Positions 24,628 through 35,549 are shown, counted from the stretch's first letter. The stretch is DNA of 64,000 bases from Pseudopelobacter sp964542535 (GCA_964542535.1 CAZIUE010000004.1:1-64000), one strand, 5' to 3'. Notes: generated by a model from the letters alone, not told the origin. Translations and numbers: made by a program.

Positions 24628-26049
24628 TCAGGATTGGTTTTCCCTGTTCTTGCGCAGACGCTTGTTCAGGGTCTGACGGGTGAAGCCCAGGAGTGAGGCG
24701 GCAATCCCCTGATTGCCGTTGGCAAGCTTCATGGCTTCATCCACGAGATACTCTTCCACCTCGCGCACGGTGGGAAGCCTGTCCAGCGTAGCCCGCAGAC
24801 CGTCCACCACCTCCTTTGCCTGGGGTGATGGCGAGGCCTGCGCCAAAGCGCGGGTTCCCACATGCTCCCTGAAACGCTCCAGGGAGAGAACGCCGCCGGC
24901 GTGGCGGGCAACGGCATCAAAGACAAGGGCCTTCATCTCGCGAACGTTGCCGGGAAAGTCATACAGGGAAAGAAGAATGACCAGTTCGGAGGGAAAGGTC
25001 GGTTTCCTCTTTTTCAATTCCTGGGCCGACTCCTCCAGAAAATGGTCCAGAAGCGCCGGGATATCTTCCCTCCGCTCCCGCAGGGGGGGGAGCTTGACCT
25101 GATGGGTGCAGAGCCGGTAGTAGAGATCGTTACGGAATTTCCCTGCCGCAGTCAGTTCCCGCAGATCCCTGTTGGTCGCCACGATGACGCGGGCATCGCT
25201 GACCAGCGGCATGTCGGAACCGACCTGGTAGTACTCCTGTTCCTGGAGCAGTCGCAGGAGCTTGACCTGCGACACCTCGTGCAGGTCGCCGATCTCGTCC
25301 AGAAACAGGGTCCCACCCGATGCCTGGGCTATCAGTCCGGCCCGGGCCTGGTCGGCACCGGTGAATGCACCTTTCTTGTGGCCGAATAGGGTGTCGGAAA
25401 ACATGGCATCGTCCAGGCCGGCCACATTAACCGGTACGAATTTCCCCTTGAGCCCGCTCACTGTGTGGATCGCCTTGGCGATCAGCTCCTTGCCGGTGCC
25501 GGTCTCGCCCATGATGATCACCGGCTGCCGCGACGCGGCGATGACTTCGCAATACTGGAAGATCCCCGACATTTTCGGGCTGGCCGTAACCAGAGACGAA
25601 AAAGCTCCCGGATTCTTGATGCGGTTGGTGAGCAGGTGTTCCCTGAGCTGGCTCACCTGGTTTTTCAGGCTGCTGATCTCCAGGGCTCTCTTCACGCAGG
25701 AAACCAGCCGGGCGTTTTCCACCGGTTTGACCAGGTAATCGAACGCCCCCCCCTTCATGCAGTCAACGGCGATATCGACCTCGTCAGCCGCGGTCATGAC
25801 AATCACCGGAATATGGGGATAGTCGCGGCCCAGCTGGGTCAGAAGTTCCCTGCCGGAAACGTACGGCATGAACAGGTCCAGGATGATCAGGTCAACCCGC
25901 TCCTGTTCCAGAATCGGCCGCACCCGCCGGCTGTCGTCTACCGTGCGGATCTCTCTGAAACCGGCGAAGCGGAGCAGGGATTCGGAAGAAAAGAGGATGT
26001 GCTGCTCGTCATCAACGACCAGGATGGTGAAGGTGGCGCCGTCGGTCAT
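24628..26049 (-). CDS. Sigma-54-dependent response regulator (NtrC family)
   Basis: 473 residues. The receiver domain is at 1-125, with phospho-acceptor Asp58 in DLIILDLFMPYVSG. The AAA+ domain follows at about 145-385, with Walker A GETGTGKE, the sigma-54 contact loop GAFTGA, GGTLFLDEIGDL and DLYYRL. A C-terminal Fis-type helix-turn-helix (VDEAMKLANGNQGIAASLLGFTRQTLNKRLRK) completes the protein. It activates sigma-54 promoters when phosphorylated. It overlaps the upstream kinase gene by four bases (ATGA) and faces the alcohol dehydrogenase control region, so that cluster is the likely target. Confidence 0.96.
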   Translation of the reverse strand: MTDGATFTILVVDDEQHILFSSESLLRFAGFREIRTVDDSRRVRPILEQERVDLIILDLFMPYVSGRELLTQLGRDYPHIPVIVMTAADEVDIAVDCMKGGAFDYLVKPVENARLVSCVKRALEISSLKNQVSQLREHLLTNRIKNPGAFSSLVTASPKMSGIFQYCEVIAASRQPVIIMGETGTGKELIAKAIHTVSGLKGKFVPVNVAGLDDAMFSDTLFGHKKGAFTGADQARAGLIAQASGGTLFLDEIGDLHEVSQVKLLRLLQEQEYYQVGSDMPLVSDARVIVATNRDLRELTAAGKFRNDLYYRLCTHQVKLPPLRERREDIPALLDHFLEESAQELKKRKPTFPSELVILLSLYDFPGNVREMKALVFDAVARHAGGVLSLERFREHVGTRALAQASPSPQAKEVVDGLRATLDRLPTVREVEEYLVDEAMKLANGNQGIAASLLGFTRQTLNKRLRKNRENQS

Positions 26050-28007
26050 GGTAACCCGTTCTCCTCGGATTCGAAACGCAGGGCCGGTATTCTCACATGA
26101 AACACGGTCCCCTTGCCCGGGCTGGAATCGCAGTCAATGATGCCGTTATGTTCTTTCACGATGGAGAAGTTGATGGACAGTCCCAGGCCGGTCCCCCCCC
26201 TGTCCAGCTTGGTGGTGAAAAAAGGATCGTAGATGGCCTTCTGAACCTCCTCAGTCATGCCGATCCCCTGATCCTCGACCCTGATGGTGACCTGCCCCAG
26301 GTAGGGGGAATAGGAGGTCTGGATGGAAACCGCCCGGTCCCGCGAGGGAAGCGCCTCCAAGGCGTTCATGGTCAGGTTGACGATCACCTGCTCCAGCTGG
26401 CGGAAACGTCCCTTGACCGGCGGCACTCCCTTGTCCAGCTTGCAGCTGAAGTTGTCGGTATGCTGCTTGATCTTGTTGTGCAGCATGGAGAGCGCGGCTT
26501 CGATGACCTTGTTGACATCCACCGGCTTGTCGAGACGCGTCTTCTCCTGACGCGCGAAATCCTTGAGCCCAGTGACGATCCCCTTGATACGATAGGCGCC
26601 CTCCGTAAGTCCGGTGAGCATCTTGGGGATCATGGCCGATGCCTCACCGTAGCTCAGCTTGCCCAGGAAGAATTCACCGTTCTCCTCGGCATAACGGGTG
26701 AGTACCCTGTTTATCTCGGGCCAGATGTCGCTCAGGAACTGGGCGTTGGAGAGAATGTAGTTGTTGGGATTGTTGATCTCGTGAGCGATTCCCGAGGCCA
26801 GGGTGCCGATGGCCGCCATCTTGTTGGCCTGGAGCAGGCGCTCCTGCATGATCCTGTTTTCCTCTTCTGCGATCTTGCGCGCCGAAATGTCCCTCACCAC
26901 CGCCAGAACCTTGTACTCCCCACCGATCACGGCCCCTTTCATGTTCACCTCGACCCAAAAGAGGCGGCCGGACCTGTCCTTGGCCAGCCATTCGAACATA
27001 TGCGACTGGTCACGCTTGGTCTTCCAGATCAGCTTCATCAGATCCTGGAAGGTGTAGGGGGGGAATCCGGCGCTCAGCTGCTCCACGTTAAGCAGCAGCA
27101 CCTCCTCGCGCAGGTAACCGTACATCTGGCACATCTTCAGGTTGACGTCCAGCATGGCGCCGGTTTCCACATCAAACACGAAGGTAGCGTCATTGGCCGC
27201 GTCGAAAATCGCGCGGTAATTGGCTTCCGATTCCCTGAGCGCCTGCTGCGCCTGCTTGCGTTCGCTGATGTCGGCCATGATCGCCACGTAGCCGATGGTC
27301 CATCCCTCACGGTCCAGCATGGGGGCCGTGGAGAGACTGACCTCGATGAAATGGCCGTCCCGGTGCAGACGCCTGGTCTCCACGGACTTACGCTCCTCCC
27401 CCTCGTTCAGGTTGCGGATGTTTTCCTTGAGTTCTTCCATCAGTTCAATGGAGACAATGGGGTAGGGTTTGCCGAGCACCTCCTGCCGCTTCCAGCCGAA
27501 CATCCGTTCGGCGGCCGGATTCCAGAGGGTCAGGTTCAGCTCCAGGTCCAGGGCGATGATGGCCGGCGGCGAGGCATTGATCAGCGCTTCCAGCATCTGG
27601 TTCGCCCCCCGCAGGGCGTCCTCCGCATGCCTGCGATCGGATATGTTGCGCAGGTACTCTCCGGCCATGACCACCGTGCCGGATGCGTCCACGATGGGAA
27701 AGGCGTGGATTTCCAGGTGGCCGATCCCGGGATTGAACGTCTCGGTAACGACACTGGTTCCGGTCGAGAAAACCTGCTCCAGGTGGCAGGGATCGCAGCG
27801 TCCCTCCTGGCCGGGATAGTAGACCTCGTAACAATGCCTGCCGCGCTTGCGCCGGTGGGGAGCGGCGTACTCATGCCCGCCCCGCCAGTTGCTGTAGACG
27901 ATCTTGAAATCCGTATCGACCACGGAGATCAGGTCGGGAATTGCCTGCAAAATAGCGTACATCAGCTGCTTCGGCGATGAGCGACCGCTGTTTTGTGAAG
28001 CTTCCAC
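26046..28007 (-). CDS. PAS-domain sensor histidine kinase, partner of the NtrC-type regulator
   Basis: 653 residues without a signal peptide or membrane helix, so cytoplasmic. Three PAS domains occupy about 15-130, 137-255 and 260-385. The phospho-acceptor is His409 in LASGIAHEINNPNNYIL, and the ATPase domain includes NALEALPS, EDQGIGM and DRGGTGLGLSI. The first PAS carries cysteines (HCYEVYYPGQEGRCDPCH) of the kind seen in many delta-proteobacterial PAS_4 domains, possibly redox or metal sensitive. Gene overlap with the regulator makes them a two-component pair; the signal is unknown. Confidence 0.95.
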   Translation of the reverse strand: MEASQNSGRSSPKQLMYAILQAIPDLISVVDTDFKIVYSNWRGGHEYAAPHRRKRGRHCYEVYYPGQEGRCDPCHLEQVFSTGTSVVTETFNPGIGHLEIHAFPIVDASGTVVMAGEYLRNISDRRHAEDALRGANQMLEALINASPPAIIALDLELNLTLWNPAAERMFGWKRQEVLGKPYPIVSIELMEELKENIRNLNEGEERKSVETRRLHRDGHFIEVSLSTAPMLDREGWTIGYVAIMADISERKQAQQALRESEANYRAIFDAANDATFVFDVETGAMLDVNLKMCQMYGYLREEVLLLNVEQLSAGFPPYTFQDLMKLIWKTKRDQSHMFEWLAKDRSGRLFWVEVNMKGAVIGGEYKVLAVVRDISARKIAEEENRIMQERLLQANKMAAIGTLASGIAHEINNPNNYILSNAQFLSDIWPEINRVLTRYAEENGEFFLGKLSYGEASAMIPKMLTGLTEGAYRIKGIVTGLKDFARQEKTRLDKPVDVNKVIEAALSMLHNKIKQHTDNFSCKLDKGVPPVKGRFRQLEQVIVNLTMNALEALPSRDRAVSIQTSYSPYLGQVTIRVEDQGIGMTEEVQKAIYDPFFTTKLDRGGTGLGLSINFSIVKEHNGIIDCDSSPGKGTVFHVRIPALRFESEENGLP

Positions 28008-28085
28008 GTCATCTCCTTCTCGCGGGGACGTGAAACAGAGTCCCCCCGTTTCAACGTCAGCGACAGACTTCCGTACCGGTTATCC

Positions 28086-28496
28086 TTAGGCCACCGGCTC
28101 GTCAAGCACCACCAGATAGCCGTCCGGGTCGAAGCACCACAGTTCCTTGACGCCGTAGGGCTTGAGCTCCAGGGGATAGAGAATCTCCAGATCCTCCTCC
28201 AGGATGGCGTCGCTGATCCCCTCGATCTCCTTGACGTTGAAGTGCAGGGTCACCCCGATGCCGCGGGGAAACATGCCAAGGCGCTGTTCCAGGATCGGGT
28301 GCGCCCTGGCCACGTCCCCCTCTTCCACGAAGATGACGGCGATCCCGCCCATGTCCAGCATGAGGTGATCCGGCGCGCCGGGGGTGGTGAAGGAGCGCCG
28401 CAGCGGCAGTTCCAGGATTCCGGCGTAGAACGCCTCGGTCACCGACAGGTCGGCAACGGAAAGTTGAATGGAATGTGGGTAAGGGTGGACGTTCAT
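28086..28496 (-). CDS. VOC-family (glyoxalase/dioxygenase fold) protein
   Basis: 136 residues with the paired beta-alpha-beta-beta-beta modules of the vicinal oxygen chelate fold (SIQLSVADLSVTEAFYAGILELPLRR ... WCFDPDGYLVVLDEP). The metal-ligand pattern includes His9 and a Glu near the end (LWCF preceded by GVKE). Enzyme activity cannot be assigned. The start at 28496 lies two bases after the ccdA stop, so it is the last gene of the ispB operon. Confidence 0.85.
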   Translation of the reverse strand: MNVHPYPHSIQLSVADLSVTEAFYAGILELPLRRSFTTPGAPDHLMLDMGGIAVIFVEEGDVARAHPILEQRLGMFPRGIGVTLHFNVKEIEGISDAILEEDLEILYPLELKPYGVKELWCFDPDGYLVVLDEPVA

Positions 28497-28498
28497 CT

Positions 28499-29224
28499 CT
28501 AGCCCCCCGCCAGGATGCCGGCATAACCGGACAGGCGTGAGAGCCAGCCGGAGAAGATCAGGACGCCGATCAGCATGAGAAATACTCCGGTGATGATTTC
28601 GAACAGACGGATGAACCGTTTGAAATGATTGAAGAGAATGAGAAACCGGTGCAGCGCCAGGGAGGAGAGCAGAAAGGGAATGCCCAGCCCCAGGGAATAG
28701 AGCAGGAGCAGCACGATCCCCTGGGCAACCCGCTCCTCGCTGGCCGCCACCATCAGGATGGAAGCCAGGATCGGGCCGATGCAGGGGGTCCAGCCGGCGG
28801 CAAATACCAGCCCCACCAGGACGCTCCCCGCGTAACCGGCAGGCTTGTGGCGCACGCTGATACGTTTCTCCCCCAGCAGCAGCCTGAGCGGCACCAGCCC
28901 GGTGACGTGGATGCCGAAGAGGAGTATCAGCAGGCCGCCCACCTTCCTGATGACAACGGCATGCTGGCGCAGCAGGCTGCCCGCCATGGTGGCCGAGGCG
29001 CCCAGCAGGACGAATACCAGGGTGAACCCGAGAACGAAGCAGAGGGAATGACCGAGGGTCGTGCGGCGGACGATCCGGGAGGGGTGTTGCGCCTGCAGGT
29101 CGCCGAAGGTAAGCCCGGTCAGATAGGTGATGTAGGATGGAATCAGCGGCAGAACGCAGGGAGAGAGGAAGGAGAGCAGGCCGGCGATGAAGGCGCCGGC
29201 GTAGGTTACGTCCTGGCTGTACAT
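28499..29224 (-). CDS. ccdA: Cytochrome c biogenesis protein CcdA (thiol-disulfide transporter)
   Basis: 241 residues with six membrane helices. The two reactive cysteines lie in the characteristic proline-bounded segments LLSFLSPCVLPLIPSYITY and FAAGWTPCIGPILASIL. CcdA carries electrons from cytoplasmic thioredoxin to periplasmic thiol proteins such as ResA/CcsX for heme attachment. The adjacent upstream gene encodes just such a protein, so the pair is functional together. Confidence 0.95.
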   Translation of the reverse strand: MYSQDVTYAGAFIAGLLSFLSPCVLPLIPSYITYLTGLTFGDLQAQHPSRIVRRTTLGHSLCFVLGFTLVFVLLGASATMAGSLLRQHAVVIRKVGGLLILLFGIHVTGLVPLRLLLGEKRISVRHKPAGYAGSVLVGLVFAAGWTPCIGPILASILMVAASEERVAQGIVLLLLYSLGLGIPFLLSSLALHRFLILFNHFKRFIRLFEIITGVFLMLIGVLIFSGWLSRLSGYAGILAGG

Positions 29225-29239
29225 GGGTAACGGAAACCT

Positions 29240-29806
29240 CTACTTCCGCATCAGGTCCTCTACATACGAGATGACCTCGGGAGCGTCCCAGACGAGGGGA
29301 CCGATGATCTTCCTGACAACGATGCCCTGTTTGTCGATGAGGAAGGTTTCCGGCACGCCGGTGACGCCGAAGGCATCGGCGGCACGCCCCTCCACATCGG
29401 TATAGGCGGGCAGCAGGTAGCCGTTGGCACGGAAAAAGGACTCGATTGCCGTCCTGCCCCCCTCGTCCAGAGAGATCGCCACCATCTGGAACGGCCGGTC
29501 GGCCATGGCGGCATTGAGCCTCATCATGGAGGGGATCTCCTCGCGGCAGGGGGGACACCAGGTGGCCCAGAAGTTGAGCAGCACCACCCTCCCCTTCAGC
29601 TGGGAGAGACGCAGGTCGGCGCCGTTCAGCGCCCTGACCGCGATATCCGGGGCAGACTTACCCTCGGCCACCGTGAAACCGCCAGCGCCGAGCTCCTGCC
29701 CGTCCCGCTGGCAGCCAGACAGGGCCAGGACCAGAGCGGCCAGCAGCAGGGAGAGCACACGCACGGTGCCGCGACCTGACAGAATCATGCGCCGGGAGGA
29801 GCTCAT
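29240..29806 (-). CDS. ResA/TlpA-like periplasmic thioredoxin lipoprotein
   Basis: 188 residues. The signal peptide ends in LALSGC, a good lipobox, giving a membrane-anchored thiol protein. The thioredoxin-like domain has the redox site ATWCPPCREE, the Asp/Glu-rich DEGG segment and the cis-proline GVPETFLIDKQG. It likely reduces apocytochrome c cysteines with electrons from CcdA. Its ATG overlaps the ispB stop (ATGA), so translation is coupled. Confidence 0.93.
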   Translation of the reverse strand: MSSSRRMILSGRGTVRVLSLLLAALVLALSGCQRDGQELGAGGFTVAEGKSAPDIAVRALNGADLRLSQLKGRVVLLNFWATWCPPCREEIPSMMRLNAAMADRPFQMVAISLDEGGRTAIESFFRANGYLLPAYTDVEGRAADAFGVTGVPETFLIDKQGIVVRKIIGPLVWDAPEVISYVEDLMRK

Positions 29807-30771
29807 CGACTGCGGGTCACCACGTACCGGGCCAGGTCCAGCAGCGCATCCGCCACCGGCCCGGGCTCAAAGGCGCGCAGGTGGTCGGCGCAGGCCTGGA
29901 TATGGCGGCGCGCCGCATCCACGGTGTAGTCGATACCGCCGTAACGCTGAACCAGCCCCGACACCTGGCGAAAATCCTCCAGGCTCATCTCGTCCTGTTC
30001 CACCACCCTGGCGATAAGCTCTCGCTCCTCCTGCGTGCAGCGGCGCAGGACATGGATCAGCGGCAGGGTGATCTTCCCTTCCTCCAGGTCGTGGCCGATG
30101 CTCTTGCCGAACTCCTCTTCCGTGGCGATGTAGTCAAGGGTATCGTCCATGAGCTGGAACGCGATGCCCAGACTCATGCCGAACTCCGACAGGGCCGTTC
30201 GCCGCTCCGGTGAAGCCCCCCCCAGAATCGCGCCCGCCTCGCAGGCCGCCGACATGAGGATGGCGGTCTTGGACCGGACCACCTCGATGTAGCGTTCCTC
30301 GCTCAGCTCCATCTCTCCGGTGCAGAGCAGCTGCATCACCTCACCCTCGGCGATCACCGTGGTGGCGTCGGAGAGCACCTTGAGGATCTCCATGCTCCCC
30401 ACGGCTACCATCAGGGAGAACGACTTGGAGAAGAGGAAGTCGCCCACCAGTACCGAGGCCTCGTTGCCCCACAGGGTATTGGCCGAGGCCAGGCCGCGCC
30501 GCAGGGTGGCGCTGTCCACCACATCGTCGTGGAGCAGGGTGGCAGTGTGGATGAACTCGATCACGCTGGCCAGGGGGACGGCCTGGCTCCCCTGGTAGTC
30601 GCACAGACGCGCCGCCAGGAGCAGCAGGGCCGGCCTGACGCGTTTGCCGCCGCTGGAGAGCACGTACTCGCCAACCTTGCGGATCAGGGGAACATCGGAC
30701 TCCAGGTCCGTGCGGAATTGCCGTTCGACCCGTTTCAGGTCATCGCCGATGAGGTTCAGTGCAGCTTGCAT
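29803..30771 (-). CDS. ispB: Polyprenyl diphosphate synthase (octaprenyl type)
   Basis: 322 residues of the trans-isoprenyl synthase family. Both aspartate-rich motifs are present: LLHDDVVDSATLRRG and FQLMDDTLDYIATEE, with GGKRVRPALL near the N-terminus. It elongates farnesyl diphosphate to the long side chain of menaquinone, which links it to mqnA elsewhere in the window. Product length cannot be read reliably. First gene of the ispB-resA-ccdA-VOC operon, from the promoter at 30802-30831. Confidence 0.94.
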   Translation of the reverse strand: MQAALNLIGDDLKRVERQFRTDLESDVPLIRKVGEYVLSSGGKRVRPALLLLAARLCDYQGSQAVPLASVIEFIHTATLLHDDVVDSATLRRGLASANTLWGNEASVLVGDFLFSKSFSLMVAVGSMEILKVLSDATTVIAEGEVMQLLCTGEMELSEERYIEVVRSKTAILMSAACEAGAILGGASPERRTALSEFGMSLGIAFQLMDDTLDYIATEEEFGKSIGHDLEEGKITLPLIHVLRRCTQEERELIARVVEQDEMSLEDFRQVSGLVQRYGGIDYTVDAARRHIQACADHLRAFEPGPVADALLDLARYVVTRSR

Positions 30772-30801
30772 CCGGTCATCCTTGTGGAAAAAAGATTAAA
30801 C

Positions 30802-30831
30802 ATAGTACTGGAAACAAAACACTTTTGTCAA
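30802..30831 (-). promoter_or_regulatory. Sigma-70-type promoter of ispB
   Basis: On the minus strand, TTGACA (30826-30831) and TACTAT (30802-30807) are separated by 18 bases. The -35 is a perfect match and the -10 differs at two positions. The start codon is about 30 bases downstream. Confidence 0.75.
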
Positions 30832-30907
30832 AGCGTTTCTGGCAGTTAGCAGAGGAGACCAACGGCAGGGACGCAGCCCGCGGCGGCTGGAACGGTCGGA
30901 TGCGGCG

Positions 30908-31582
30908 TCAGCCGGGCCTGGCAACTCCACCCTGGAAGAGGCGGTTCAGCATTCCGGCATCCATGCAGAGTGCGGCGGGGATCAGGGTATCCACCTCGTT
31001 CAGGGGCTCGCCCAGCAGTCTGGTGGTCAGTTCGCGGAACAGCAGCAGTTCACGCTCGAACAGGTCCCGGAAAGGGTGGCGCAGGTCCGGCAGGTCGCGG
31101 GGGTCCCGGTGGACGAAGTTCATCGTGCACCAGTCGTCGAAAAATTCCTCCCCCGAGTCGTCCGTCAGGGGGATGCCGTTCAGGCGGCAGGTCATGGGGC
31201 GATAGTCGTAGGCCAGACACTCTCCCCCCTCGGACAGCAGTACACAGGGTGTTTCGTCGTCTTCGGGCATGAGTCCGTCCCACTCGGACTCGGGGATCGG
31301 GTTCAGCAGCCAGGGCTCGCGGAACAGGGGAAAGCGCGCCTCCAACCCCGCCAGGAGGGCGCGAGCCTTCTTCCGGGGCCTGATCCTGACGGCATCGGGC
31401 ACGAGGTCGAAGCCGCGCCGCAGAAACAGGGCATCCAACAGGGTGATGTCGAACAGGCCGCGGCAACAGGACGAACAGCCCCGTCCGCAGGCGATCTTGT
31501 CTGCATGGCGCTCCATGCAGGAGGCGAACCAGCGATCCACCTCCCCCAGCAGGACTCCATAGCGATCCAGCAGTTCATCCAT
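30908..31582 (-). CDS. YkgJ-family cysteine cluster protein
   Basis: 224 residues with the zinc/iron-chelating cysteine pattern of the YkgJ family: IACGRGCSSCCRGLFDIT, a second block CLAYDYRPMTCRLNGIPL, and DDWC further on. The biochemical role of the family is unsettled; a metal-binding function is likely from the cysteines. It lies nine bases after the cheX-like gene on the same strand. Confidence 0.9.
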   Translation of the reverse strand: MDELLDRYGVLLGEVDRWFASCMERHADKIACGRGCSSCCRGLFDITLLDALFLRRGFDLVPDAVRIRPRKKARALLAGLEARFPLFREPWLLNPIPESEWDGLMPEDDETPCVLLSEGGECLAYDYRPMTCRLNGIPLTDDSGEEFFDDWCTMNFVHRDPRDLPDLRHPFRDLFERELLLFRELTTRLLGEPLNEVDTLIPAALCMDAGMLNRLFQGGVARPG

Positions 31583-31591
31583 GGCGCACGA

Positions 31592-32089
31592 CTACATGTA
31601 GACCATGACCTTCAGGTCGATGGTGCCCTCGGCGGTCTTGAAGGGGATGGTAACCCCCTTGCACTGCACGTTGATGCTGGTTCCCTCGTTTTCTTCGGGC
31701 GGCTCGGAGATGGCGCGCAGCTGGCCGGAGATTACCAGCGGCAACCCCAGGGCCACGCTGCCGTACTGCTCGTGGTACTTGGTCTTGAAGGCGCCGGCGA
31801 TGTTGTTGGCCAGCTCCCCCACCGCGTCGCGGATGCAGTCGTCATCAGCCTCTTCAACCATGAGCAGTTCCCGCGCAACCGCCTGGGCCGACTTCTTGTC
31901 CGTGGCGATGATGATGTAACCGACCCGGTCGCCGGCCACTCCCACGATACCGGTGACATCGGAATCCACCGGATCGACCCGTTTTTCCACCTTACCGGCC
32001 AGAAGGTCGATATTCATGTAGCTCTTGAAGGTGTCCTGGGTGGCCGACATAATGGTGAACATGATTTCTTCAAAGGTAATGGGTGCCAA
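31592..32089 (-). CDS. cheX: CheX-like chemotaxis phosphatase
   Basis: 165 residues of the CheC/CheX/FliY phosphatase family. The conserved catalytic-type helix is CIRDAVGELANNIAGAFKTK (Glu and Asn two residues apart), and the family ends with VSIPFxT-like VTIPFKTAEGTIDLKVMVYM. CheX dephosphorylates CheY-P. No other chemotaxis gene is in the window, so its partner lies elsewhere. The downstream YkgJ gene may be co-transcribed. Confidence 0.85.
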   Translation of the reverse strand: MAPITFEEIMFTIMSATQDTFKSYMNIDLLAGKVEKRVDPVDSDVTGIVGVAGDRVGYIIIATDKKSAQAVARELLMVEEADDDCIRDAVGELANNIAGAFKTKYHEQYGSVALGLPLVISGQLRAISEPPEENEGTSINVQCKGVTIPFKTAEGTIDLKVMVYM

Positions 32090-32238
32090 AGCGATCCCTC
32101 CTTATGGTGAATAGATGCTCCGCGCGGGGCGAAAGCGCCGTGGCGCCGTTCCCCAACCGGACGACGACTGCTCCAATTCTACCCGAACGCGCGGTTCCCG
32201 CTGATGTCCCGGAGAAAAATGCCCCCAGCAGGACCGTC

Positions 32239-33801
32239 TCATTCCCATTCGATGGTGGCGGGCGGCTTGCTGGAGATGTCGTACACCACCCGGTTGACCC
32301 CCCTCACCTCGTTGATGATCCTAGCGCTGATGCGGGCCATGTCCTCGTAGGGAAGCGGATACCAGCTGGCGGTCATGAAGTCTTTGGTCTCCACCGCCCG
32401 CAGGGCCACCACGTATTCGTAGGTGCGGCCGTCGCCCATGACCCCCACGCTCTTCACCGGCAGGAATACGGCAAAGGCCTGACTGATCTTGTGATAGTGG
32501 TCCGAAGCGTAGAGTTCCTCGATGAAGATGGCGTCGGCGCGGCGCAGGATATCGGCATACTCCTTCTTCACCTCCCCCAGGATGCGCACCGCCAGCCCCG
32601 GCCCCGGGAAGGGGTGACGCCAGACCATCTGGTGGGGGAGCCCCAGCTCTTCGCCGATGGCACGCACCTCGTCCTTGAACAGCTCCCGCAACGGTTCCAG
32701 AAGCTTCAACTTCATGTACTCCGGCAGCCCACCCACGTTGTGGTGGCTCTTGATGTTGTGGGCCTTGCCGGTCTTGGCCCCGGCCGATTCGATCACGTCA
32801 GGGTAGATGGTTCCCTGAGCCAGCCAGCGGGCGTCCTTGATCCAGTTGGACTCCTCGTCGAAGATGGTGACGAACAGATTGCCGATAATCTTGCGTTTCT
32901 TCTCTGGATCGCTTTCCCCGGCCAGGGCAGTGAGGAAACGCTCCTCGGCATTGACCCGGATCACCCTGACCCCCAGGTTCTCGGCAAAGGTGCGCATGAC
33001 CTGGTCACCCTCCTCCAGGCGCAGGAGGCCGTTGTCAACGAAGACGCAGGTCAGCTGGTCGCCGATGGCCCGGTGGATCAGGGCCGCTGCCACGGAGGAG
33101 TCCACTCCGCCGGAGAGCCCAAGGATCACCCGTTCGCTCCCCACCTGCTGGCGGATTCGGGTCACGGCATCCTCGATGATCTGGCCGGGGGTCCAGCTGC
33201 CGGCACAGCCGCAGATGGAGCGCACGAATGTTTCGATCAGCCGGTCGCCCCGAGGAGTATGGTTGACCTCGGGGTGGAACTGCACACCGTACAGGTGGCG
33301 GCTTACGTCCTGGATGGCGCAGACCGGGGCGTTGTCGGTACGGGCAACGACCTGGAAACCGTCCGGAACGCGGGAGACATGGTCGCCGTGGCTCATCCAG
33401 ACCGGGCTCACCCCTTCCACGAAGAAACCGTCGAAGAGATGGCCGGGCTGGCCCGCGCGGAACAGTTCGGCATGTCCGAACTCCCGCTTGCCGGCAGGCA
33501 CCACCTCGCCGCCGAAGTGACGGCCCATGAGCTGCATGCCGTAGCAGATGCCCAGAACCGGCACTCCCAGTTCAAACAGTTCCTCGGCCACCGCCGGCGC
33601 ACCCGGTTCGTACACCGACTTGGGGCCGCCCGACAGGATGATCCCCGAGGGTTTGAAGGCGCGGATGGCCGCCATTTTCATGTCGAAGGGGTGCAGCTCA
33701 CAGTACACGTGGGCCTCGCGCACCCGGCGGGCGATCAGCTGGGTGTACTGGGAACCGAAATCGAGGATCAGGATCTTCTCGCTGTGGATGTCTCTTGTCA
33801 T
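32239..33801 (-). CDS. guaA: GMP synthase (glutamine-hydrolysing)
   Basis: 520 residues, standard length. The amidotransferase domain has the nucleophile in GICYGMQLMGRHFGG and the histidine-glutamate pair in VQFHPEVNHT. The ATP-pyrophosphatase domain carries the P-loop LGLSGGVDSSVAA, and the C-terminal dimer domain ends in PPATIEWE. It converts XMP to GMP. It is placed three bases after guaB in one operon. Confidence 0.98.
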   Translation of the reverse strand: MTRDIHSEKILILDFGSQYTQLIARRVREAHVYCELHPFDMKMAAIRAFKPSGIILSGGPKSVYEPGAPAVAEELFELGVPVLGICYGMQLMGRHFGGEVVPAGKREFGHAELFRAGQPGHLFDGFFVEGVSPVWMSHGDHVSRVPDGFQVVARTDNAPVCAIQDVSRHLYGVQFHPEVNHTPRGDRLIETFVRSICGCAGSWTPGQIIEDAVTRIRQQVGSERVILGLSGGVDSSVAAALIHRAIGDQLTCVFVDNGLLRLEEGDQVMRTFAENLGVRVIRVNAEERFLTALAGESDPEKKRKIIGNLFVTIFDEESNWIKDARWLAQGTIYPDVIESAGAKTGKAHNIKSHHNVGGLPEYMKLKLLEPLRELFKDEVRAIGEELGLPHQMVWRHPFPGPGLAVRILGEVKKEYADILRRADAIFIEELYASDHYHKISQAFAVFLPVKSVGVMGDGRTYEYVVALRAVETKDFMTASWYPLPYEDMARISARIINEVRGVNRVVYDISSKPPATIEWE

Positions 33802-33804
33802 GGG

Positions 33805-35274
<1,470 letters not shown>

Positions 35275-35306
35275 AGGGCAGCTCCTGGCGCAAGAAAATT
35301 TTGCTG

Positions 35307-35335
35307 AAGTTAGTACAGCTAACCGGGCAAGTCAA
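35307..35335 (-). promoter_or_regulatory. Sigma-70-type promoter of guaBA
   Basis: On the minus strand, TTGACT (35330-35335), 17 bases, then TAACTT (35307-35312), about 33 bases before the guaB start. No purine riboswitch fold was recognised in the short leader. Confidence 0.65.
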
Positions 35336-35549
35336 GGCAAAAATTGTGTGCGCAAACATCCAAACAAAAACAAACTATCGTTACAAATCAGTACCTTTGA
35401 GCGGCTCATGCCGGACAGACAAAACGTCCCCCGGCCGGCGGCCGGTCCCACCGCGGCTCCCCCGGACCAGACCCAAGAACGGAGCCAGCGCGGAATGTCG
35501 CTCACCACGCGCCATCCCGCGGGAACGGTGATTGGGGTTCATACCGGGG

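Noticed and set aside
27700..27860. CDPCH in the first PAS domain of the kinase, a CxxCH-like heme c motif
   Set aside because: The protein has no signal peptide or membrane helix and PAS_4 domains of this group often carry such cysteine pairs, so covalent heme attachment is unlikely.
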